A stretch of DNA of 64,000 nucleotides from Vicinamibacterales bacterium (GCA_041394705.1 JAWKHS010000007.1:276675-340674); one strand, 5' to 3'. Shown: positions 25,379-34,622, counted from the first letter of the stretch. Program-made: numbers and translations. Notes: generated by a model from the sequence alone, not told the origin.

Positions 25379-28012
25379 TCAGAACGAGATTGTTGCGCCG
25401 ACCTCGATTCGCCTGGCCGGAGCGGCCGAGGTGGCCGTGCCGAAGAACGGCGACAGCTGGTTGCCGATGAAGCCGTTCAGGTTGGTCCGGTTGAACAGGT
25501 TCTGGACGCTCATGTAGAGGTCGGCCCGGTAGCGGGCGTTCGACCCTTCCATGATGACCATCCGGGGGCCGTCTCCGCCGCCAGGGCCGGGCCCACGCTG
25601 CAGGGCCGCCCCGCCGCCACCCGCCGGGGGAGGGGGTGGGGCCGCGCCCATCGGCACGCCCTCGGGCCCGCCGGAGAGCAGGCCGCCGAGGTTGAACGAC
25701 TTCGTCAGGCGCAGGTCCGTGGAGAACTGCCCCGCGCCGCGGGCGCTGTTGCGCCCGACGCCCACGGGCCGGTCGTTGAACAGCGTATCGCCGTTCCCGT
25801 CGAGGCCCGTCGTGATGTTGTAGGGCCGCGCGGACGACACCTGGGCGTTGAGGCCCACGCGCAGGCCGTACGGCATCGGGAAGTTGGCCATCACGAACAT
25901 CCGGTGCCGGACGTCCTGCATGGCGGGGCCCCAGTCGGCGTCCGGATCGTTCGAGTCGGCGGGCAGGCTCAGGGGGCCGTCGGCGTTGTTGCGCACCGAC
26001 GCGAGCTGATACATCACGTTCCCGAAGATGCGCCGCTGGGGGACGCGCAGGTTGAGGCCGATCGACAGGCGGTCGGAGGCCCGCCGCCCCGTAGACGAGA
26101 TCTCCGAGACGTTGCCCACGGTGGGGTCCGGCCTGACGCCGTCCACGGGCGCGTTCACGTTGATCGACCGGAGCATGTGGTAGCCGCGCGTCCACATGTA
26201 GTCGGCGCGCAGGCCCATCCACTCCTTGACGTTCTTGTCGAAGCCGATCGACGCCTGGTGCACGATCGGCTGCGTGAGCGAGGCGGCGGCCTGGATGCGG
26301 CTGGCCGGCAGCCGGGTGCCCGTCGACGTGCTGGTGATGGGATAGGTGGGGTTCACGATCACCTCGTCGATCTGCTTCACGCCGTCGACGCGGACCGTCT
26401 GCTCGTAGGTCTGGCTCTCGTACCAGTCGTAGAAGATGCCGTAGCCGCCGCGGACGTTGGCCTTCTTCACCGCCCACGTGAAGGCCACGCGCGGCGCCAG
26501 GTTCCACCTGTCGCTCAGGTGGGTCTGCACTTCCTGGCGGAGGCCCAGGCTGGCCTGCAGGTTCTTCGACACCCGGAAGTCGTCCTGGGCGTACCAGCCG
26601 AACTGGTACTGGGAGTAGGCCACCGTGGGATCGCCGACGCGGCGGGTGAAGGTGCGCGCGAGGCCGGCCTGGAAGTCGGCCAGGCTCGAGAACGTGTAGG
26701 TGCCGTTCGCGTTGGTCTGCTGCGTGCTGTCCCAGGAGCCGGCCTCGAACAGGAGGCCCGCGCGCAGCGCGTGCTTCCGCACGGTGAAGTCCACGCTCTG
26801 GTCCACCACGAACTCGCGGCCCTCGCGGACGCCGGTCTGGCCGGCCCCGCCGCCGGTGAAGGCGTCGAGCACGCGGAGGGTCGGCGCCGCCGAGAACGAC
26901 GCGTTCTCGCTCGTCGTCTGCACGAACTCGAACTTGAGCTCGCTGAACACCTTCCGCCCCAGCGTCCGCGTGTTGCGCACGCGCAGGGTGTCGGTCGTGG
27001 AGTCGCTCGACCACGCGCGCTCGACCAGGTCGAAGTTGCCCACGCCCTGGTTGCGCCGGTCCTGGGTGCGCCGCTGGTACTCGGCGCGGATCGAGTTGCC
27101 GGGGCTGAGCGCGTGCTCGAGCCGGATGTTCGTGTTCAGCACGTCGTTGGGCCGCCGGACCTGGTCGCGGACGTCGCCGTCGGGGGTGAGCGCCACGATC
27201 GTCTGCGCGTCGTAGGAGGCGTTGCCCTCGGCCGAGAAGGTCACGCTGGTCTTGCCCTTGACGATGGGTCCCTGGCTGCTCACCTGCACGCGCTTGACCT
27301 GTTCGGGCGGCCGCGACGTGGCGAAGGCGTTCCTGGCGTTCAGCGACTCGTCGCGGAAGCCGAAGGTGACGCGGCTGCGCCAGCCGCCCATCCCCGGACG
27401 CGTGATGACCTCCACGCGCACCATGCCGGCCTCGTGGTACTCGGCTGCGTAGGAGTTCGTGCGGAAGCGGATCTGCTGGATCTGGTCCTTCGGCGGCAGA
27501 CGGCCGCCGCGGAAGCCGTCCACGAAGATCTGGGCGCCCGGGCCCGCCATCTGCGCGAGCTGGTCGGCCATCTCGTCGGGGTCGTCCGACAGCGCGTCGA
27601 TCTCCTCCTGGGACAGCGTCTGCGTGAAGCCGTTGTCGCGCCGCTCGGACGCGTCGGCCTCCTGCACCTTCACCTCTTCGCTGATGGCGACGGCCAGCGT
27701 GAAGGACATCTGGTTGGCGCCGCGTTTCAGCGTGATGGTGCCGGTGGCGGGCTTGAAGCCGGGATAGGAGGCGCCGATCGTGTAGGTGCCGGGCCTGAGC
27801 CCGGTCGCCGCGCCCACGCCCATCTCGTCCACCTGGATCGCGTGCTCGACGCCGTCGTCGCCCACGAGGTAGACGGCGGCGCCCGGCAGCACGGCGGCGG
27901 TCTCGTCGAACACGGTGACCCGCAGCGAGGCGGTGTTGCCCTGCGCGGCAGCGGGAGCGGCGGCCGCGACGAGGGCGGCCACCGCGACGACGAGCGAAGA
28001 CAGACGGCGCAT
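25379..28012 (-). CDS. TonB-dependent receptor with N-terminal carboxypeptidase-regulatory domain
   Basis: 877 residues from ATG 28012 (MRRLSSLVVAVAALVAAAAP, signal peptide ending AAA-QG). Residues about 25-110 form a carboxypeptidase-regulatory-like domain (LRVTVFDETAAVLPGAAVYL ... LRPGTYTIGASYPGF). A plug-like region follows (ALSDDPDEMADQLAQMAGPG, QIFVDGFRGGRLPPKDQIQQ, IRFRTNSYAAEYHEAGMVRV). The rest is a beta-barrel of OmpA-like/Oar-type receptors (RGGYGIFYDWYESQTYEQ; last strand RRIEVGATISF). Such receptors are abundant in acidobacteria and import or bind large substrates at the outer membrane. A Gly/Pro-rich stretch precedes the last strands. The gene lies 20 bp after a secreted-protein gene, and the histidine kinase at 29,324 is divergent to that gene. 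Substrate unknown. Confidence 0.9.
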   Translation of the reverse strand: MRRLSSLVVAVAALVAAAAPAAAQGNTASLRVTVFDETAAVLPGAAVYLVGDDGVEHAIQVDEMGVGAATGLRPGTYTIGASYPGFKPATGTITLKRGANQMSFTLAVAISEEVKVQEADASERRDNGFTQTLSQEEIDALSDDPDEMADQLAQMAGPGAQIFVDGFRGGRLPPKDQIQQIRFRTNSYAAEYHEAGMVRVEVITRPGMGGWRSRVTFGFRDESLNARNAFATSRPPEQVKRVQVSSQGPIVKGKTSVTFSAEGNASYDAQTIVALTPDGDVRDQVRRPNDVLNTNIRLEHALSPGNSIRAEYQRRTQDRRNQGVGNFDLVERAWSSDSTTDTLRVRNTRTLGRKVFSELKFEFVQTTSENASFSAAPTLRVLDAFTGGGAGQTGVREGREFVVDQSVDFTVRKHALRAGLLFEAGSWDSTQQTNANGTYTFSSLADFQAGLARTFTRRVGDPTVAYSQYQFGWYAQDDFRVSKNLQASLGLRQEVQTHLSDRWNLAPRVAFTWAVKKANVRGGYGIFYDWYESQTYEQTVRVDGVKQIDEVIVNPTYPITSTSTGTRLPASRIQAAASLTQPIVHQASIGFDKNVKEWMGLRADYMWTRGYHMLRSINVNAPVDGVRPDPTVGNVSEISSTGRRASDRLSIGLNLRVPQRRIFGNVMYQLASVRNNADGPLSLPADSNDPDADWGPAMQDVRHRMFVMANFPMPYGLRVGLNAQVSSARPYNITTGLDGNGDTLFNDRPVGVGRNSARGAGQFSTDLRLTKSFNLGGLLSGGPEGVPMGAAPPPPPAGGGGAALQRGPGPGGGDGPRMVIMEGSNARYRADLYMSVQNLFNRTNLNGFIGNQLSPFFGTATSAAPARRIEVGATISF

Positions 28013-28032
28013 GATGCGGCTCTCGGGACGGA

Positions 28033-29103
28033 TTACTGCTTCTTCTCGAACAGCTCGGGCTTGATCTGCGGGTTGACCTTGATCTTCTCGATGGTCCACT
28101 CCTCGGTGGGCGTGCCATCGACCGACAGGTTGATGCGCTTCGGCAGCTTCACGCCGTCCACCGTGGCGTACTCGGCGAAGGTCATCTGCACGGCGCTCGG
28201 AGCCGGGGGCGGCATGGACTCCATGCGCCGCCGCATCTCCTCGGGGCTCGGACGTCCGCCCTGTCCTGGCGCTCCACCAGCCTCCGGCGGCGGTCCGCCG
28301 GCCCCGGGAGCACCGGCCCCTGGCGCGCCGGCACCGGGCGCCGCACCCGGCGCCCCACCCGGAGCGCCGCCGCCAGGGCCGCGGCCGCCGGGACCCCGGC
28401 GTCCGCCCGGACCGCCCGGTCCGCCCATCATCATGATCCGGGGCCGGACCTCCGAGTAGGCGAGCATGAGCGGCATGTGCGTCTCCTGATCCACGAAGAG
28501 CCGCAGGGTCTGGCCGCGCGCGTCCTTCATCTCCAGCGTGTCCGCCTTGCCGTCGGGCGACTCCGCGAGGCCCGCGTAGGTGACCTCACCGGCGGGCGTC
28601 GCCAGGAGCGCCAGCATCCAGCGCTGCATCTCGGTCTTGAACTGCGTGGCGAGCCGCTTCTCCATCTCGGCGGGGTCGGCGCTCGAGGCGCCGGGCGGGC
28701 CGTTGCGCATCATGATCTGCATCCCGCCGCCCATGCCGCCGCGGTTCTGCATGTCCACCCATCCCGACTCGCCGGCCAGCACCTGGATGCGCTCCACCGA
28801 CATGCCGCCCGGGAACTCGTTCTCCTCGCTCTTGTGCATCCGGTCCGGGCCCTGCAGCGTCAGCACGATCGTGCCTTCCATCTGGCGCTGGCCCATCTCG
28901 CGCCGGAAGGGACCTTCCAGGCTCAGCGCCTTCACCTGTTCGACCTTCGAGCCGCCCAGGGCCTTGCGCATGTCGGCCAGCACCTTCGCGGCCTGGTCGG
29001 TCGCCTGTTCCGCGGCATAGATCGGCAGCGGCACGACACGGCCGGTGCCCGGCACGCCCACTCCGACGAACATCGCCGTCGCCATCACCATCCACGCTCT
29101 CAT
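28033..29103 (-). CDS. secreted protein with Gly/Pro-rich linker, LolA-like fold suspected
   Basis: 356 residues. ATG 29103 has GGAG 8 nt upstream and opens a signal peptide (MRAWMVMATAMFVGVGVPGT). Residues about 35-235 look like an outer-membrane lipoprotein-sorting (LolA-like) half-barrel: KVLADMRKALGGSKVEQVKA, GTIVLTLQGPDRMHKSEE, LRLFVDQETHMPLMLAYSEV. A low-complexity Gly/Pro/Ala stretch (about 240-300) separates it from a last beta segment (QMTFAEYATVDGVKLPKRI). The receptor gene starts 20 bp downstream, so this is a two-gene operon. The function is not known; a periplasmic partner for the receptor is reasonable. Confidence 0.7.
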   Translation of the reverse strand: MRAWMVMATAMFVGVGVPGTGRVVPLPIYAAEQATDQAAKVLADMRKALGGSKVEQVKALSLEGPFRREMGQRQMEGTIVLTLQGPDRMHKSEENEFPGGMSVERIQVLAGESGWVDMQNRGGMGGGMQIMMRNGPPGASSADPAEMEKRLATQFKTEMQRWMLALLATPAGEVTYAGLAESPDGKADTLEMKDARGQTLRLFVDQETHMPLMLAYSEVRPRIMMMGGPGGPGGRRGPGGRGPGGGAPGGAPGAAPGAGAPGAGAPGAGGPPPEAGGAPGQGGRPSPEEMRRRMESMPPPAPSAVQMTFAEYATVDGVKLPKRINLSVDGTPTEEWTIEKIKVNPQIKPELFEKKQ

Positions 29104-29310
29104 CGTGCGTCTCCTTTGGGCCCCGTCCCGGACCCGCGGTCCGGGCGCTGTCGGACGCCAGTGCGCCGTGCCGTCGTTCCGGCACCGCGCGTCATCGTGC
29201 CGACCATTGTGACGGGGGGCCACGCCATTCCGACGTTAAGCGTGGGCAAAGGGTTTGTTAAGGATGTCAAATGCGCGTTTCCCGCTGATTTTCAGGCGTT
29301 TTTCGCGTGC

Positions 29311-29316
29311 TACACT
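29311..29316 (+). promoter_or_regulatory. -10 box TACACT, candidate leaderless start
   Basis: TACACT ends 7 nt before ATG 29324, with no Shine-Dalgarno sequence in between. It sits in the 220-bp divergent region shared with the secreted-protein/TonB operon. Confidence 0.5.
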
Positions 29317-29323
29317 CCGGCCC

Positions 29324-31243
29324 ATGACCCGCCGACCGCGCGCGCTCGGCTCCACGCCGTGGCTGGCCGCCACGGTCGCGATCCTGCTGCCCGCGCTGGC
29401 GTGGCTCCAGTACGACTGGGTGAACCAGCTCGCGACGGCGGACCGCGAGCGCCGCGAGCGCACGCTCCGCGCCGCCGCCGCGCAGTTCACGGCCACCCTG
29501 GACGCGGAGATCGGACGGCTCGGCGGCAGCCTGCAGCTCGACGGCGCCATGGTGGAGCGGCGCGACTGGGATGCGTACGGCCTCAGGTACGACTCGGCGA
29601 TGGTGAGCGCACCAGGACTCGTGACCGGCGTGTGGCTGGCCGAGATCGACGAGACGGCGCCGGCACGGGGCGAACGGCTGCCGCTACAGGAATGGCGGCC
29701 CACCGATCGGACGTTCGAACGCGTCGCCTGGCCGGCATCGCTCGCGAAGGTCCACGACGAGCTCGAGGCCCTGCCCGAGCACCGGCCGCCCGCCGACGTG
29801 CCCAGCCCGCGCGAGATGTTCGCGGCCGTCGGCGGCGTGGGCGACGAGCGGACCCTCGTCATGCCGATCGTCCGCGTGCAGGTGCCGTCGCTGCCGGACG
29901 CGCCCACGCGGCGCTTCACGACCGACGTCCGCCTGCGCGGCTACACGATCGTGCGCCTCGACGCCGACCTGCTGGCGCGGGGCCGGCTGCCGGCCCTGGC
30001 CGCCGAGCACTTCCCCGCCCAGACCGACTACCGCGTGGCCGTCGTGGCGAACGACGACGGCCGGGTGCTGTTCGAGTCGGCGCCCGGCGCGGCCGACGAC
30101 ACGGCGGTGGGTCCCGACCTCACGCAGACCTTCATGCAGCCGCGCCTCGGCCCGGTGATGATCTTCGCGCGCGTCTCGGCGGGCGATGGCGCCCAGACGC
30201 GCGTGGACGCCCTGCCGCCGCCTCCGCCCGGCGACACGGAGATCCGCGAGGACCGGCGCATCGTCAGCATGTTCCAGGTGCGCGACGGCGACCCCGGGCC
30301 CCGCGGGCGCGGCCCTCGCGGCCGCGGGCACTGGACGCTCAGGGTGAAGCACTCGGCCGGCTCGCTCGAAGCTGCGGTGGCCGCTTCACGGCGGCGCAAC
30401 CTGTCGCTCAGCGGCGGGGTGCTCGCGCTGCTGGGCGTGGCGGTGGGCCTCATCGCGGTGTCGGCCCGGCGGGCCCAGGCCCTCGCCCGTCAGCAGCTGG
30501 AGTTCGTGGCGGCCGTGTCGCACGAGCTGCGGACGCCGGTGGCCGTCATCAACTCGGCGGCCGGCAACCTGGCCGACGGCGTGGTGGACGATCCGGCCAG
30601 GGTGCGCACCTACGGCGCCACGATCCAGGCCGAGGGCCGCCGCCTCGGCGAAACCGTGGAGCGCGTGCTGCAGCTGGCGGGCCTCGCGTCCGGCCGGCCG
30701 CTGCCCATGGCCGCGGTCGCGGCCGCGGATCTCGTGCACGACGCCGTGGGTCGATCGTCGGCCGCGGCGGCGAGAGCCGGCGTGGAGGTGCACGTGGAGA
30801 TCGCGCCGGGCCTGCCCGACGTGGTCGGCGACCCCAGCGCGCTGCTGTCCGCGGTCGAGAACCTGATCGGCAATGCCATCAAGTACGCGGGGCCCGATCG
30901 GTGGGTGCGGGTGTCGGCCACGGCCACGACGGCGCCGAACGCGGAGGTCCGGATCGCGGTCGCGGACCACGGCGCCGGCCTCGACGCCGAGGAGCGCCGC
31001 CGCGTCTTCGAGCCCTTCTACCGCGGCAGGGACGCGATCCTGCACCAGGTGCCGGGCAGCGGCCTCGGCCTGAGCCTGGTACGCCGGATCGCCGAGGCGC
31101 ACGGCGGCAAGGTCGACCTCGACACCGAGGTGGGCCGCGGCAGCACGTTCACCTTGTGCGTGCCGGCCGCCCCTGATGCTCCGGCCGCGGATGCCAGCCC
31201 CGCCGCGGCGGGCTCGCAGGCGCCCGCTCCCTCGGCCGGCTGA
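29324..31243 (+). CDS. sensor histidine kinase
   Basis: 639 residues. TM1 at about 12-30 (WLAATVAILLPALAWLQY), then an extracytoplasmic sensor of about 330 residues that matches no domain I can name, then TM2 at about 365-385 (LSGGVLALLGVAVGLIAVS). The dimerisation box is FVAAVSHELRTPVAVINSAA with phospho-acceptor His 400. The ATPase domain has the N box (ENLIGNAIKYAG), G1 (VADHGAGL), F box (FEPFYRG) and G2 (GSGLGLSLVRRI). It phosphorylates the response regulator whose start codon is 4 bp after its stop. It is divergent from the secreted-protein/TonB-receptor operon, which makes that operon a plausible target. Confidence 0.93.
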   Translation: MTRRPRALGSTPWLAATVAILLPALAWLQYDWVNQLATADRERRERTLRAAAAQFTATLDAEIGRLGGSLQLDGAMVERRDWDAYGLRYDSAMVSAPGLVTGVWLAEIDETAPARGERLPLQEWRPTDRTFERVAWPASLAKVHDELEALPEHRPPADVPSPREMFAAVGGVGDERTLVMPIVRVQVPSLPDAPTRRFTTDVRLRGYTIVRLDADLLARGRLPALAAEHFPAQTDYRVAVVANDDGRVLFESAPGAADDTAVGPDLTQTFMQPRLGPVMIFARVSAGDGAQTRVDALPPPPPGDTEIREDRRIVSMFQVRDGDPGPRGRGPRGRGHWTLRVKHSAGSLEAAVAASRRRNLSLSGGVLALLGVAVGLIAVSARRAQALARQQLEFVAAVSHELRTPVAVINSAAGNLADGVVDDPARVRTYGATIQAEGRRLGETVERVLQLAGLASGRPLPMAAVAAADLVHDAVGRSSAAAARAGVEVHVEIAPGLPDVVGDPSALLSAVENLIGNAIKYAGPDRWVRVSATATTAPNAEVRIAVADHGAGLDAEERRRVFEPFYRGRDAILHQVPGSGLGLSLVRRIAEAHGGKVDLDTEVGRGSTFTLCVPAAPDAPAADASPAAAGSQAPAPSAG

Positions 31244-31247
31244 CGCG

Positions 31248-31955
31248 ATGGCGGAAGGGCGACTGCTGCTGGTGGAGGACGAGCCCGGCCTCCAGCTCAC
31301 GCTGAGCGATCGGCTCACCGCGGAGGGGTACGACGTGGAGACGGCGGGCGACGGCGACACGGGCCTGTCGCTGGCCGCCTCCGGCGCCTTCGACCTGGTG
31401 GTCCTCGACGTGATGCTCCCCAGGCGGGACGGCTTCGACGTGTGCCGCACCCTGCGCCAGCGCGGCGTGACGACGCCCGTGCTCATGCTCACGGCGCGCG
31501 GACAGGTGGTGGACCGCGTGGTCGGACTGAAGCTCGGCGCCGACGACTATCTGACGAAGCCCTTCGAGGCCGTGGAGCTCCTGGCGCGCATCGAGGCGCT
31601 GCTGCGCCGCTCGGCGACGAGCGCGGCGGCGCCCCCGGCGAATCAGCCCGGAGGCACGCGCCACACCTTCGGCGACGTGGTCGTGGAGACGAGGCGCGCC
31701 GAGGTCACGAAGGAGGGCGTCCCCATCGAGCTCTCGGCGAAGGAGTTCCAGTTGCTCCGCTACTTCCTCGAGCACCGGGGCGCGACGATCTCGCGTGACG
31801 AGCTGCTGCAGGAGGTCTGGGGTTACGAGCACATGCCATCCACGCGCACGGTGGACGTCCACGTCGCCTGGCTCCGCCAGAAGCTCGAGGCCAACCCGAA
31901 GGTGCCGCAGATCATCCTGACCGTGCACGGTCTCGGCTACAAGTTCGTGGGCTGA
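31248..31955 (+). CDS. OmpR/PhoB-family response regulator
   Basis: 235 residues. The receiver domain holds the acidic pocket (LLLVEDEPG), the phospho-acceptor Asp 54 in LVVLDVMLPRRDG, the Thr of LMLTARG, and Lys 104 in YLTKPFEAVE. The C-terminal winged helix (about 140-235) shows IELSAKEFQLLRYFLEHRGA and SRDELLQEVWGYEHMPSTRT, ending LTVHGLGYKFVG. Partner of the upstream kinase; 4 bp separates the genes. DNA target unknown. Confidence 0.94.
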   Translation: MAEGRLLLVEDEPGLQLTLSDRLTAEGYDVETAGDGDTGLSLAASGAFDLVVLDVMLPRRDGFDVCRTLRQRGVTTPVLMLTARGQVVDRVVGLKLGADDYLTKPFEAVELLARIEALLRRSATSAAAPPANQPGGTRHTFGDVVVETRRAEVTKEGVPIELSAKEFQLLRYFLEHRGATISRDELLQEVWGYEHMPSTRTVDVHVAWLRQKLEANPKVPQIILTVHGLGYKFVG

Positions 31956-31979
31956 GCCCCGGCGCGGCGGCGCGCCTGC

Positions 31980-31985
31980 TATGCT
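31980..31985 (+). promoter_or_regulatory. -10 box TATGCT, candidate leaderless start
   Basis: TATGCT ends 8 nt before ATG 31994, again without a Shine-Dalgarno sequence. Confidence 0.45.
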
Positions 31986-31993
31986 GGCGCCGC

Positions 31994-32575
31994 ATGGCCA
32001 AGATCTGCGTCTTCTGCGGCTCGTCGACCGGCGCGCGTGACGAGTACGCCGCCAGCGCCCGTGCGCTCGCCCGCGTGCTGGCGGCGGGCGGCCACACGCT
32101 GGTCTACGGCGGCGGCAACGTCGGCCTGATGGGCGTCATCGCCGACGCGATGCTGGCCGAGGGCGGCGAGGTCATCGGCGTGATCCCGCACGCCCTCATC
32201 GCGCGCGAGATCGGCCACGGCGGGGTGACCACCCTGCACGTCGTGGATTCCATGCACGAGCGCAAGGCGCTCATGGCCGACCTGTCAGACGCCTTCATCG
32301 CGCTGCCGGGCGGCGTGGGCACCTTCGAGGAGCTGTTCGAGGCCATCACCTGGACGCAGCTCGGTCTGCACCGGAAGCCGTGCGGCCTCTTGAACGTCCG
32401 CGGCTTCTACGACGGGCTCCTGGCCTTCCTCGATCACGCGTGGACCGAAGGCTTCATCAAGCCCGAGACCCGCGCCGTCGTGAGCGCCGGCGACGACCCG
32501 GCCGCACTGCTCGACCGGCTGCTCGGCACCGTGGTCCCGGCGGTGCCGCGCTGGCTCACGCGGCAGCAGGCCTGA
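31994..32575 (+). CDS. LOG-family nucleoside-monophosphate phosphoribohydrolase (TIGR00730)
   Basis: 193 residues with a lysine-decarboxylase-like Rossmann fold. The N-terminus KICVFCGSSTG and the catalytic signature PGGVGTFEELFEAITWTQLG (PGGxGTxxE) with the upstream MHERKALM arginine are diagnostic of the LOG/YvdD/PpnN-like family. Members hydrolyse N6-substituted AMP (cytokinin ribotides) or purine monophosphates to base and ribose 5-phosphate. Cytosolic. Often misannotated as lysine decarboxylase. Its own promoter lies at the start codon. Confidence 0.93.
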   Translation: MAKICVFCGSSTGARDEYAASARALARVLAAGGHTLVYGGGNVGLMGVIADAMLAEGGEVIGVIPHALIAREIGHGGVTTLHVVDSMHERKALMADLSDAFIALPGGVGTFEELFEAITWTQLGLHRKPCGLLNVRGFYDGLLAFLDHAWTEGFIKPETRAVVSAGDDPAALLDRLLGTVVPAVPRWLTRQQA

Positions 32576-32608
32576 CGGGCACCGGCTGCGGACGCGGCGG
32601 GCCGCCGA

Positions 32609-33190
32609 TCACCGCCCCTGGGCGTTCGGGCCCGAGCCCGGCCGCCGGCGGCGCGTGTAGATCAGGTCATAGTTCACGCTCCACGTGCCGTCGGCGTTGA
32701 GCGTCTCCGAGAACTGCCGCACCGTGTCCGGCCCCAGCGGCTCGAACGAGAGCCGGACGGTCCGCCGCCCCTGCACGCGCATCGCCGGGCCGAGCGGCAC
32801 CTCGCCGAGATAGACCATGCGGCCGTCCCGCAGCCCGCCGCGATAGAAGTGCAGCCCGCCGGTGTTGCTGACCCAGATCTGGTGCCACTCCGTGGTGACC
32901 CGGTCGTAGATGTTGAAGCTCTGGCCGGTGCCGCCATGCCGGTCGTCCCAGGTCTCGAGGATGACGCAGCCCCCCTGCGTCTTCGTCACGACGTTGAGGG
33001 CCGGCTCCCGCGGCGGGGTCGGGCTCGTGGGCGGCGGCGTGGTCTTGGGGTTGGGCACGACGTCCCATTCACCGACCCAGAAATCGAACTGCCGGTACTC
33101 GGGTCCGGAGCAATCGAATCCGGCCGGGGGCACGGACGGCGAGGCCGGCAACTGGAGCGTGGCGGTCAAGGCGAGGGCGATCAGGACCAT
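32609..33190 (-). CDS. secreted DUF1579-like protein
   Basis: 193 residues with a short signal peptide (MVLIALALTATLQLPASPS). The motif YRQFDFWVGEWDV is the N-terminal signature of lipocalin-like/DUF1579-type beta-barrels, followed by GGCVILETWDDRHGGTGQSF, NIYDRVTTEWHQIWVSNTGG and the closing strand WSVNYDLIYTRRR. These proteins are common in acidobacteria and other environmental bacteria, but none has a settled function; ligand binding is likely. Single gene, convergent with the LOG gene. Confidence 0.75.
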   Translation of the reverse strand: MVLIALALTATLQLPASPSVPPAGFDCSGPEYRQFDFWVGEWDVVPNPKTTPPPTSPTPPREPALNVVTKTQGGCVILETWDDRHGGTGQSFNIYDRVTTEWHQIWVSNTGGLHFYRGGLRDGRMVYLGEVPLGPAMRVQGRRTVRLSFEPLGPDTVRQFSETLNADGTWSVNYDLIYTRRRRPGSGPNAQGR

Positions 33191-33248
33191 GCGCCGATCG
33201 CACCACCGCCCGGAGGAAGGGGTTAGCAGATTCCTGCGGCCGTCCCCT

Positions 33249-34622
33249 TCAGGGCCGCTCGACCAGGGCGAGGCCCGTCCGCAGTTCGATCGTGAAGCGC
33301 CCTCGGCCGGACGGCGCCAGGCGGATGTCGGGCGTCTTCTGTTCCAGGCGACGGCGCAGCAGGAGCAGCCGCGTCTCGAGGTTGTCCTTGTACTCCGGCA
33401 GCTGCAGCGACTTGTCGAGACGCAGCTCGCGGTTGGTGAACTCCGTCCGGCCCTCGCTCTGGTGCGTGCGCAGCACCTTCCACAGCACCTTGGCCGGGAG
33501 TCCGCGGATCAGGTACTCGCCGTCCACGAGCACGCACTCGTCGGTCCGGTAGTAGGCGATCTCACGCGTGCTCTTCGGCGGCGCGGCGGGGGCCGTCGGC
33601 GCGGGAGGCGCCGGCGCCCGGGTCTCGACCGCGTGCTCCCCCGCTTCGCGCAGGACGGCGTTCTGGATGGCGATGGCCAGGTACGAGCCCAGGAGCTCGA
33701 TGGTGGTCTTGTCGTCTTCGTGGAAGCGGTACGGCGTCTCGCTCTCGATGCAGAGCACGCCGACGAGTTCCCCGCGGACGATGAGGGGCACGCCCAGCTG
33801 GCTCTCCGGGTCGGCAAGGCCGGGCAGGGCGATCCGCCGATCGGGCGGGCACCAGCCCTGCTCCTCCGCGCGGAACTTCGCCGCGTACGCGTACAGCATG
33901 CCGCGCATCAGGCCCGCAATCCGGATCGGCTTCATGGCCTCGGCCACGAGGCCGGCGATGCCCTCGCCGAAGCGCGCTTCCGCGCCGGCGCCGTTCTCCG
34001 GATAGCCCCGGGTCGCGATGGTCACGAGCATGCCCGGCCGTTCGCCGGGCAGCAGGATCATCGAGTGGCTGAACCCGAAGATCTGATCGAGGCCCTCCAG
34101 GATGGCGTCGAGCAGCGGCTCGAGCCCGTCGGCGGCATTGATGCGCAGCGACAGGTCCTGCAGCGCGCGCATCGTGAAGACCGCGTCGGGCGTCCGGCGC
34201 GCCACGAGCGACGGCTGGCCGGGCTGCTCCGGCACCTTCCGGACGGCGAGCACTTCGTAGACGTCGGCCGCGAGGAGCTTGAAGACGCCCGTCATCCCGC
34301 AGTAGCGGGCGATGGCCTCGATGCGGAGCGCCATGCGCTCGAAGAGCGGTCCCGACGTCTCCGAGTACGCGAAGCGGAGCCGCAGCTCCCAGCCCTGCTG
34401 CGTGTCGGGATCGACGACGCGGACGAGGGCGTTCGGGTTCTCGGCGACGTTCTTCCGGCTCTTGTTGAAGAACTGGAACGAGAGCGCGACGTGCGTCGGG
34501 TCCACGTAGTCCACGTGGCTCAGGTACGCCGAGTTGGGCGTGCCGTCGGCCGCGCACGTGTAGAGCGTGGCCGGAATCAGCCCCTGGAAGCACGACGTGA
34601 GCGTCTCGAGTCCCAGGCTCAC
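33249..34622 (-). CDS. PNPOx-like / GAF / winged-helix regulatory protein
   Basis: 457 residues; GTG at 34622 overlaps the upstream stop (GTGA). Residues about 1-130 form a split-barrel flavin-binding-like domain (LIPATLYTCAADGTPNSAYL, HVALSFQFFNKSRKNVAENP). A GAF domain spans about 150-320 (LSLRINAADGLEPLLDAILE, LDQIFGFSHSMILLPGE, LGVPLIVRGELVGVLCIESE). After a Pro/Ala linker, residues about 355-457 look like an OmpR-type winged helix (YRTDECVLVDGEYLIRGLPA ... LETRLLLLRRRLEQKTPDIR). The order suggests a cytosolic sensor that reads a flavin or redox ligand and a small molecule and acts on DNA. It is cotranscribed with a stand-alone PNPOx-like gene. The DNA-binding role is inferred. Confidence 0.72.
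   Translation of the reverse strand: MSLGLETLTSCFQGLIPATLYTCAADGTPNSAYLSHVDYVDPTHVALSFQFFNKSRKNVAENPNALVRVVDPDTQQGWELRLRFAYSETSGPLFERMALRIEAIARYCGMTGVFKLLAADVYEVLAVRKVPEQPGQPSLVARRTPDAVFTMRALQDLSLRINAADGLEPLLDAILEGLDQIFGFSHSMILLPGERPGMLVTIATRGYPENGAGAEARFGEGIAGLVAEAMKPIRIAGLMRGMLYAYAAKFRAEEQGWCPPDRRIALPGLADPESQLGVPLIVRGELVGVLCIESETPYRFHEDDKTTIELLGSYLAIAIQNAVLREAGEHAVETRAPAPPAPTAPAAPPKSTREIAYYRTDECVLVDGEYLIRGLPAKVLWKVLRTHQSEGRTEFTNRELRLDKSLQLPEYKDNLETRLLLLRRRLEQKTPDIRLAPSGRGRFTIELRTGLALVERP

Noticed and set aside
23710..25517. Long plus-strand open frame rich in Leu, Asp and Glu opposite the poly-serine gene
   Set aside because: It has no ribosome-binding site or signal. The minus strand has an SD sequence, lipoprotein signal and operon position, so the plus frame is its complement shadow in GC-rich DNA.
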